Source: Sulfurimonas sp. (GTDB lineage: Bacteria; Campylobacterota; Campylobacteria; Campylobacterales; Sulfurimonadaceae). Taken from it: 5,193 nt of DNA. A program made the position numbers and the translations under genes. Within the stretch, counting starts at the first letter, position 1, and each line of letters begins with the position of its first letter. The stretch covers positions 1-5,193 of the forward strand of contig JANTGW010000076.1 in NCBI GenBank assembly GCA_024762705.1. Direction: 5' to 3'. The notes beneath the pieces are model-generated. The model was given only the letters and a program-made list of their open reading frames with translations. It did not search any database and was not told the origin of the DNA. Shown here piece by piece: positions 1 through 5,130 of this stretch.

Positions 1-61
1 TAAAACACATATTTTAAAACACAAAATCTTCAACAAAGTAAAAGTTAAATAATCAAAAAAA

Positions 62-70
62 TGGTATTAT
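62..70 (+). promoter_or_regulatory. Candidate extended -10 promoter for the pseudopilin-priA unit
   Basis: The bases TGGTATTAT match an extended -10 element (TGn followed by TATTAT, one mismatch to TATAAT). They lie about 30 bases upstream of the pseudopilin start codon, which would give a leader of roughly 20 bases. The expected -35 zone, about 40-48, holds only A/T-rich sequence with no good TTGACA match. This is common for the vegetative sigma factor of Campylobacterota, which relies on the -10 and on periodic A/T tracts. In such AT-rich DNA similar hexamers arise by chance, and a second choice lies around 77-84. The assignment is an inference. Confidence 0.4.
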
Positions 71-88
71 ATCAATAATATAACACTT

Positions 89-94
89 GAGGAA
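89..94 (+). promoter_or_regulatory. Shine-Dalgarno of the pseudopilin gene
   Basis: GAGGAA sits 5 bases upstream of the ATG at 100. It is a strong match to the 16S rRNA 3' end with normal spacing, and it supports this ATG as the start. Confidence 0.8.
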
Positions 95-99
95 TCCAT

Positions 100-615
100 A
101 TGCAAAAATCAAAAAATGTATCTAAAGGATACTCGTTACACAGCGCTTTTACGATGATAGAACTGGTATTTGTTATAGTTATTTTAGGAATTTTGTCTGC
201 TATTGCTATACCAAGATTTGCGGCGACAAGAACGGATGCACAGATAAGTAAGGGTCGTGCAGATATTGCATCGATTCGCTCAGCTATAATAAGCGATCGT
301 CAAACCCGTTTGATTACAGGAGATCCGAGATTTATTGAAGCTGGAAATGGTGCCGGACAGCTGGATGAAGGGGCAGGGGGCGCTGGAACCGGTCCGCTTT
401 TTGGAGGAGTGCTTACTTACCCTGTTTCTGATAGTGCAACTGACGGACATTGGCATAATCTGACTCGTCCGGATGTTAACAGTTCTACATACAGTTATAC
501 AGTCGGAGGTACGAGTACAACATTTACATATACGCGGGGTGACGGTAGATTTACATGTAGTAAGACAGCGGGAACTGCAGCACAGAACACTTTATGTGGA
601 CAATTAACTGACTAA
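100..615 (+). CDS. Type IV/II pseudopilin with prepilin cleavage/methylation motif
   Basis: This is a small exported pilin-like subunit of 171 residues, expected to be cleaved and N-methylated by a prepilin peptidase and assembled into a type II secretion pseudopilus, type IV pilus or DNA-uptake filament. The sequence shows a 16-residue leader and then the class III signal AFTMIEL. Phe17 would be mature residue +1, Glu21 the conserved Glu+5, and Pro38 the Pro+22 of the pilin alpha-1 helix. Residues 17-37 form the hydrophobic membrane/assembly helix. The -1 residue is Ala16 rather than the usual Gly, a variant common in epsilonproteobacterial pilins. Residues about 83-103 are glycine-rich. Two cysteines near the C terminus (Cys153, Cys166) could close a pilin-type disulfide loop. 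No other pilus genes are in the window, so it is an orphan here; priA follows 7 bases downstream. The pseudopilin class is secure, but the machine it serves cannot be told from sequence. Confidence 0.92.
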   Translation: MQKSKNVSKGYSLHSAFTMIELVFVIVILGILSAIAIPRFAATRTDAQISKGRADIASIRSAIISDRQTRLITGDPRFIEAGNGAGQLDEGAGGAGTGPLFGGVLTYPVSDSATDGHWHNLTRPDVNSSTYSYTVGGTSTTFTYTRGDGRFTCSKTAGTAAQNTLCGQLTD

Positions 616-622
616 ACCATCA

Positions 623-2464
623 TTGAAATATTACAACGTTTCTATCATAGGCTCACCTCTTGAGCCTTTCACCTACCACTCAGAGCATCAAATAGAAACA
701 GGAACACGCGTAAGCGTACATGTAAAGAATAGAACTCTTAATGGCGTTGTTTTAAGTGAATGTGAAAAACCTGAGTTTAAAACCAATGAAATTTTAGATA
801 TAAGCAAATACCGTTTTTGTGCAAAACAGATTGAGATGGCTCGGTTCATAGCTTCATATTATATTTGTTCACTTGGCGATGCTTTTGCTTTGATGACTCC
901 CTCTGTAAAGCAAAAGAAAAACAATGAAGAACATTTAGTAAAACAAAGCAATATAAAGCTCTCTAAAAAACAGGAAAAAGCACTTGCGTTTTTACAGCAG
1001 CAGAAGGTTTCTCTCCTTTTTGGCGATACCGGCAGTGGAAAAACAGAAATATATATGAAGTATTTTGAGCAGATGATTGCAAAAGGTAAAACAAGCATTT
1101 TTTTAATGCCTGAGATCTCTTTGACACCACAAATGTCTAAGCGTCTTAAAGAACATTTTGGTGATGACTTTGTTATGTGGCACTCAAAGCTTACACCGCT
1201 TGCTAAGAAAAAAGCCCTTGCCAAAATTTATGCAGGTGAAGCCAAGATCATTGCAGGGGCACGTTCAGCTCTTTTTTTACCCATAGAGAACTTAGGACTC
1301 ATAGTTGTAGATGAAGAACATGATGAGAGTTATAAATCATCTTCACGACCGCGATATAACGCGAGAGATTTGGCTATATATATGGGCAGACTTTATGATG
1401 TACATGTAGTACTCGGCAGTGCAACACCTTCGCTGAACTCATACGTGAAATTTCCCTATTTCAGACTCAAAGGGGGGCATTTCAGTTCACAAAAAACTTT
1501 TGTTTATGAAAGAAGTGCAGAGAGTTTGTCTCCTTTGATTGTAGAAAATTTACAAGAAGTTGTAGAAAAAAAAGAGCAGTCCATAGTATTTTTACCGACA
1601 CGTGCCAATTTCAAATATTTGCTGTGTCAAGACTGTGGGCATACTGTGAAGTGTGCGTTTTGCAGTGTGGGTATGAGCGTACATCAGCATTCACGTGCAT
1701 TAAAATGTCATTATTGTAACTTTACACAGGCGATTCCTCAAGTTTGTCCTGAGTGCCAGAGTTCGAATCTGACAAGTTCAAGACTTGGGACGGCAGAGGC
1801 TGTCAAAACATTGGATGAGATACTCCCGCAAGCAAAGATAGAACAGTTTGACAGAGATGTCATCACAACCGCGAATAAACTCAAAAAAGCGCTTAAGAGA
1901 TTTAATGACAAAGAGAGCGATATTTTAGTCGGAACACAAATGCTCTCAAAAGGGCATGATTATCATGGCGTGACTTTGGCTGTGGTACTTGGCATGGACA
2001 ATATGCTCAACATGAGTGACTATCGTGCACGTGAAAAAGCACTCTCTTCGCTGATTCAGGTGGCAGGACGAAGCGGAAGAGCAAAAGATGCAAAAGTGAT
2101 AGTACAGACTTTTAATGAAGAGTTCTTCAAAAATTACATTGACAATTATGAAGATTTTTTGGAAGAAGAGAAAGAATTCCGACAGGAGCTGTATCCTCCA
2201 TATAAAAAGCTGTGCAGAATTTTATTTGCCCATAAAAATGGAGCTAAAGCACAGGAACAAATGCGCAAAATGCAGGAGAACCTCCTTACATGTAACGGTA
2301 TTGAGATTGTCGGTGCAAAAAAATGTGCCATTGAAAAGGTGGCAAACAAATACAGGTTTGAGATACTGCTGAGGGCCGATAAAAGTACGGATATTATCAA
2401 AGCTGTTAAGGCTTCCAAGGTTGATCTTGCTGAAATAGATATGGACCCTATAGAGTTTGGATAG
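623..2464 (+). CDS. priA: Primosomal protein N' (PriA), replication-restart 3'-5' DNA helicase
   Basis: PriA recognises stalled or collapsed replication forks and reloads the replicative helicase. A divergent 3'-end-binding N-terminal region (about 1-110) precedes a superfamily 2 motor. Visible motifs are Walker A GDTGSGKT (134-141), GARSALFLP, DEEH (230-233), GSATPS (265-270), GTQMLSKGHD (437-446) and QVAGRSGR (479-486). Between the two motor lobes, eight cysteines (335, 338, 344, 347, 362, 365, 375, 378) form the paired zinc sites that define PriA. At 613 residues it is shorter than E. coli PriA (about 730) but, as I recall, normal for Campylobacterota. The start is TTG at 623: an in-frame stop at 605-607 excludes anything further upstream, no ATG is available nearby, and the protein reads MKYYNVSIIGSPLEPFTY as in relatives. 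No Shine-Dalgarno precedes it, and the pseudopilin stop is 7 bases upstream, so translation is probably coupled. It ends 7 bases before the convergent Nudix gene. Confidence 0.97.
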   Translation: MKYYNVSIIGSPLEPFTYHSEHQIETGTRVSVHVKNRTLNGVVLSECEKPEFKTNEILDISKYRFCAKQIEMARFIASYYICSLGDAFALMTPSVKQKKNNEEHLVKQSNIKLSKKQEKALAFLQQQKVSLLFGDTGSGKTEIYMKYFEQMIAKGKTSIFLMPEISLTPQMSKRLKEHFGDDFVMWHSKLTPLAKKKALAKIYAGEAKIIAGARSALFLPIENLGLIVVDEEHDESYKSSSRPRYNARDLAIYMGRLYDVHVVLGSATPSLNSYVKFPYFRLKGGHFSSQKTFVYERSAESLSPLIVENLQEVVEKKEQSIVFLPTRANFKYLLCQDCGHTVKCAFCSVGMSVHQHSRALKCHYCNFTQAIPQVCPECQSSNLTSSRLGTAEAVKTLDEILPQAKIEQFDRDVITTANKLKKALKRFNDKESDILVGTQMLSKGHDYHGVTLAVVLGMDNMLNMSDYRAREKALSSLIQVAGRSGRAKDAKVIVQTFNEEFFKNYIDNYEDFLEEEKEFRQELYPPYKKLCRILFAHKNGAKAQEQMRKMQENLLTCNGIEIVGAKKCAIEKVANKYRFEILLRADKSTDIIKAVKASKVDLAEIDMDPIEFG

Positions 2465-2471
2465 AGTCTTG

Positions 2472-3047
2472 TCAGTCTATGCACATATGCTTTTTATGGT
2501 TGAAAAACCAGTAAAACGACAGTGAAACTCCAGTGGTTTTTTGATAACTCTCATCGAACATGAACTCTTTTGCCTTCTTAAGTGGAATATAGACCACTTC
2601 GATTTCTTCTTCATGGATACCGCCGCCTTCACTTACTTTCATGCTCTCATCAATCTGGGCATAGTAAAGCGTCTGGTGTGTTCCTGATATGCCTACACTT
2701 GTATAAAAAGCACTGATTTTTTCAATATTTTCAAGAGGGACATCATACCCGCACTCTTCAAGAATCTCTTCTTTGGCAATTTGTTCTATAGAACACTCTT
2801 TATCAACAATGCCGGCGCAGAGTTCGTACATGTAACCGTTAGCTTTATTTTTATTGAGAACTGTGACACGGAGTTGTTTGACAAGGACAAAGGCATCTTT
2901 TTGTTCATGGTAAAGCAGTATGGCGACACTGTCGTGTGAGAGAACCGCTTCCCATCTTTTTTGTATGCCTTTTTGTGTATAGTTGATTTCTACAGGCTTG
3001 ACAAAATTAGGATTCTTAAGCTCTTTTACAGAGGTGATTTTACCCAT
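2472..3047 (-). CDS. Nudix hydrolase, NUDT14/UDP-sugar pyrophosphatase-like
   Basis: This is a 191-residue cytoplasmic Nudix-fold protein, probably cleaving the pyrophosphate of a nucleoside-diphosphate sugar (UDP-glucose or ADP-ribose type) to a sugar phosphate and NMP. The Nudix box spans about 79-101, starting at Gly79 and ending EECGYDV. The metal-binding glutamates Glu94, Glu97 and Glu98 are kept, but the first Glu and the Arg of the G-x5-E-x7-RE consensus are replaced by Cys85 and Glu93. From memory it resembles human NUDT14 along its length: HDSVAILL (38-45), LVKQLR (55-60), YELCAGIVD (74-82), ISGTHQT (120-126), GGG (141-143) and a TxGVSLSFYWF end. The start at 3047 is fixed by a GAGGAG site 7 bases upstream, and it overlaps the end of the M23 peptidase gene by 8 bases, so the two are almost certainly cotranscribed and translationally coupled. 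The Nudix class is secure; UDP-sugar preference is an inference, and ADP-ribose pyrophosphatase is the main alternative. Confidence 0.93.
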   Translation of the reverse strand: MGKITSVKELKNPNFVKPVEINYTQKGIQKRWEAVLSHDSVAILLYHEQKDAFVLVKQLRVTVLNKNKANGYMYELCAGIVDKECSIEQIAKEEILEECGYDVPLENIEKISAFYTSVGISGTHQTLYYAQIDESMKVSEGGGIHEEEIEVVYIPLKKAKEFMFDESYQKTTGVSLSFYWFFNHKKHMCID

Positions 3048-4230
3048 TTTTTTTCTCCTCTAAAAGGTGTATATATGACATGTTTTCAAAAGGAGGCCGT
3101 TTTTTATATGCTGTTTTGTTATTCAGGTGCAGATTAACGCTTTCATCATAGTTTTTCTTTAGTTTCAAGAAAGCTTTTTTCTCTTTGCCTTTTAGCTTTT
3201 TGGTTGTTACCTGAACAACTCGAAGAGGATTGATGGCACGACCCCGTTTTCTCAGTTCAAAGTGTAAATGTGGACCTGTTGAACGGCCAGTTGAGCCTAC
3301 GTAGCCAATAGTCTGGCCTCTTTTTACACGTTTGCCTCTGTGTATGCCTCTACGGAATGATTTTAAATGGGCATAACGCGTTTCGTATCCGTCTGCATGG
3401 CGGATTTTGATAAGATTGCCGTAAGTTCCGAGTCTTGAAGAGTAGACTATGGTGCCTCTGCCTGCCGCAATGACAGGAGTACCTCGTCTTGCCGCATAAT
3501 CAACACCCAAATGCGCTTTCCATTTATGCAGTACAGGATGCCATCTTCGCTTTGTGAAATAAGAAGATATCCTTGCACCTCTGACCGGACGGGCAAGTAA
3601 AAATCCTTCAACTTCATGAGCTTTTTCATCATAATATCGGTCATCATCATTGAGATAGATAAAATGTTTTTTATGGCGCATTTCTATCATGGCCACTTTT
3701 AAAGTAGGCATGGAAAAAGGTTGACCAAGACGATACTTTTGCTCATAAATCATGACAAGCTCATCTCCCTTGCGAAGATCATTTTTAAAATTAAGGGAGT
3801 GTTTGAAGCTTGAAACAAAAATCTGTGCAAGTTTTTTAGAGCCTGTTTCTTTCAAGATATTATACATAGGAGAGCTTGTAATGGTAGTATAAAATGCCTC
3901 TGTTTTTGTTGTACTGATAATAGGAATAGCTTCAAACTTATACTCGTCGTCATCTTTGTAAATATGAATCTGAAGTTCGTCATTGAGAGGAAGCAGGATT
4001 TGTTCTATATTTCCTTGATTGTCTCTTAAAATTTGGTAATGAATACCCGCACGCATCTCTTCTGTGAGTCTTTGATCATCCTTGTCAAGATTGTAGTAAA
4101 GATCCTTTGCAGGAAGACTGTTATTTTCTAAAAAGACCAAATAGCTTTCCCCGTTACTCCATCTATAGCGCTCAACTTGAGATGAAAATAAAGAAGTTGT
4201 CAGTAAAAAAAGTATGAAAAATCGTATCAT
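3040..4230 (-). CDS. csd3: Exported M23 (LytM) zinc peptidoglycan peptidase, Csd3/HdpA-like
   Basis: This is a periplasmic metallopeptidase that would cut peptide bonds of peptidoglycan; the H. pylori homologue Csd3/HdpA is a D,D-carboxypeptidase/endopeptidase needed for helical shape. With the ATG at 4230 the protein has 396 residues, close to Csd3 (about 403). A hydrophobic signal peptide (residues about 2-17, IRFFILFLLTTSLFSS) has no lipobox cysteine. Residues about 25-200 match the family's N-terminal inhibitory and linker region. The M23 domain follows, with zinc ligands His240 and Asp244 (HLGVD) and His323 (HLH, 321-323), plus the catalytic His288 (YAHL). A lysine-rich tail covers about 340-396. 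A TTG at 4260 would add ten residues ahead of the signal peptide and has no Shine-Dalgarno, so ATG 4230 is preferred, though its own site (AGG, 9 bases upstream) is weak. It is first in an operon with the Nudix gene. Family assignment is strong; a shape role in this organism is inferred. Confidence 0.93.
   Translation of the reverse strand: MIRFFILFLLTTSLFSSQVERYRWSNGESYLVFLENNSLPAKDLYYNLDKDDQRLTEEMRAGIHYQILRDNQGNIEQILLPLNDELQIHIYKDDDEYKFEAIPIISTTKTEAFYTTITSSPMYNILKETGSKKLAQIFVSSFKHSLNFKNDLRKGDELVMIYEQKYRLGQPFSMPTLKVAMIEMRHKKHFIYLNDDDRYYDEKAHEVEGFLLARPVRGARISSYFTKRRWHPVLHKWKAHLGVDYAARRGTPVIAAGRGTIVYSSRLGTYGNLIKIRHADGYETRYAHLKSFRRGIHRGKRVKRGQTIGYVGSTGRSTGPHLHFELRKRGRAINPLRVVQVTTKKLKGKEKKAFLKLKKNYDESVNLHLNNKTAYKKRPPFENMSYIHLLEEKKNG
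3055..3060 (-). promoter_or_regulatory. Shine-Dalgarno of the Nudix gene, inside the M23 coding region
   Basis: On the minus strand GAGGAG precedes the Nudix ATG (3047) by 7 bases. The same six bases encode the two Glu residues near the C terminus of the M23 peptidase (EEKKNG end). The ribosome site is therefore embedded in the upstream gene, which fits coupled translation and fixes the Nudix start. Confidence 0.85.
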
Positions 4231-4260
4231 AAATATAAGCCTGAAATAAATAATTTGCAA

Positions 4261-4269
4261 AGATTAGCA
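4261..4269 (-). promoter_or_regulatory. Weak candidate extended -10 for the M23-Nudix operon
   Basis: On the minus strand TGCTAATCT resembles TGn-TATAAT with two hexamer mismatches. It lies about 31 bases upstream of the preferred ATG at 4230. No -35 match is seen. If it is the real promoter, the transcript would start around 4254, inside the possible ten-residue N-terminal extension, and this would exclude the TTG start at 4260. This is a tentative call in AT-rich DNA. Confidence 0.3.
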
Positions 4270-4295
4270 AATTTTGGCTTAGTCTGAGGTTTGTT

Positions 4296-4304
4296 TGATA
4301 TAAT
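4296..4304 (+). promoter_or_regulatory. Extended -10 promoter of the PgbA-N protein-glcD unit
   Basis: TGATATAAT is a perfect extended -10 (TGn plus TATAAT), ending 27 bases before the ATG at 4332. Transcription would start near 4311 and leave a leader of about 20 bases. A poor -35 (TTGGCT, 4274-4279, 19-base spacing) may contribute. It lies in the 101-base region between divergent genes, where a promoter is expected. The upstream bases do not show a clear operator. Confidence 0.7.
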
Positions 4305-4331
4305 CACATATATAAAATATAAAGAAGCGAT

Positions 4332-5129
4332 ATGAAACAGATACTTTTACTCACAATTCTTGCATTCGGACTTTTTGGCGCTGTTATAAAATCACCTGTT
4401 ACAGCAATAGACAGTGAACATAAAACCGTAACAATTAATATTGATAAAATAGATGTCGGGGTAAGCGGTTTTGTAGTGCATCACATAACTCCTGAGCATA
4501 GTGCTATCTTAAAAAATGCCGTTGTTGAGAGTTTTGATGCTGTAACGCAGACTGCAGTTGTCAGAATGAGTGAATTTACCACTTTGCAAAACAACGCGTT
4601 GCCTCACGGAAAGTGGAAAGTAGAAGTCGGCGATACAGTTGAACTTGCATTTGGGTATTCCCGTTCGCTGTTAATTGCACCTAATGAAGAGAGTTATTAC
4701 CAAATTACAAAAAGCGTGCAGACACAATGGGTACACCCTGATCTGTTTGCTACTGTCCTTTCATTTCATGGACATCCGACACCATTAAAAGAAGACTTTG
4801 CCTCTATGGCCGATGAAAGCAGTGTTGGACTTCTTTTTATCTATTTGAATCAAAAAGTGTATACGCTTGATATAAAAAGTTTTAAAATCTTAAATATCAG
4901 TGATGCAAAACTCAAACAGACAGAAGTAAAACTGCCTTTTTATACCCGTGTGGACAACATTGACGCTGCATGGTGGGGAAGCGGAAGTTCAAGACTTGAA
5001 AGCTATGAGCCACATTATTACGAACTTTTAGTGCAAAACAACAAAACAAATAAAGAACTTTATGAAATTGTAAAAAACAGTGATGCATCACTGCATTATT
5101 TGCTTGATGAATTTAATATAGGAGAATAG
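4332..5129 (+). CDS. Exported PgbA N-terminal-domain family protein
   Basis: This 265-residue protein resembles the N-terminal domain of the H. pylori plasminogen-binding proteins PgbA/PgbB. The biochemical role of this domain is not known to me. A signal peptide spans about 1-17 (hydrophobic run ILLLTILAFGLFGA, likely cut after Ala17), so the mature protein is periplasmic or surface-exposed. Family-like blocks are ALPHGKWKVEVGD (89-101), SRSLLIAPNEESYY (110-123), WVHPDLFA (133-140) and GHPTPLKEDFASM (147-159). The mature protein has no cysteine. It lacks the long charged C-terminal extension and terminal lysine linked to plasminogen binding in Helicobacter, and ends NIGE. Plasminogen binding is therefore not supported here, and the symbol pgbA is withheld. 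The start is the ATG at 4332 with a modest AAAGAAG site (4321-4327). It is followed after one base by glcD, so the two form an operon. Family recognition rests on remembered similarity and gene neighbourhood. Confidence 0.85.
   Translation: MKQILLLTILAFGLFGAVIKSPVTAIDSEHKTVTINIDKIDVGVSGFVVHHITPEHSAILKNAVVESFDAVTQTAVVRMSEFTTLQNNALPHGKWKVEVGDTVELAFGYSRSLLIAPNEESYYQITKSVQTQWVHPDLFATVLSFHGHPTPLKEDFASMADESSVGLLFIYLNQKVYTLDIKSFKILNISDAKLKQTEVKLPFYTRVDNIDAAWWGSGSSRLESYEPHYYELLVQNNKTNKELYEIVKNSDASLHYLLDEFNIGE
5120..5124 (+). promoter_or_regulatory. Shine-Dalgarno of glcD, inside the preceding gene
   Basis: AGGAG lies 6 bases before the TTG at 5131 and within the last codons (Ile-Gly-Glu) of the PgbA-N-domain gene. 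Its position and strength support TTG 5131 as a true start and suggest coupled translation. Confidence 0.75.
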
Positions 5130-5130
5130 T

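Noticed and set aside
1..26. Direct repeat TAAAACACA at 1-9 and 15-23
   Set aside because: Two short copies in a roughly 80% A/T leader are within chance expectation, with no third copy or regular spacing to suggest an array or binding-site cluster.
370..380. G-runs (G4 and G5) in the pseudopilin gene as a phase-variable tract
   Set aside because: Phase-variable tracts in Campylobacterota are usually eight or more Gs. These runs are interrupted and simply encode a glycine-rich loop.
859..1224. Open frame of 121 codons on the minus strand inside priA
   Set aside because: It lies wholly opposite the conserved priA helicase motifs, has no family-like composition, and is cysteine- and phenylalanine-rich as expected for the complement of Lys/Glu codons. 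It is a shadow frame.
1472..1477. G6 run in priA as a slippage site
   Set aside because: It is too short for typical phase variation, lies in a gene expected to be important for growth, and encodes Gly-Gly in a continuous frame.
2115..2484. Open frames overlapping the 3' end of priA on both strands (2115-2372 plus, 2146-2484 minus)
   Set aside because: Both are fully explained by the PriA C-terminal coding region, show no recognisable domain or ribosome site, and one runs through the convergent junction.
3447..3650. A 67-codon minus-strand frame inside the M23 peptidase gene
   Set aside because: It overlaps the zinc-binding catalytic domain in a different frame and has no sign of being a gene.
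4231..4260. Ten-residue N-terminal extension of the M23 peptidase from a TTG at 4260
   Set aside because: There is no Shine-Dalgarno before the TTG, and the extension would precede a complete signal peptide that begins with the ATG at 4230. The candidate promoter also lies at the TTG.
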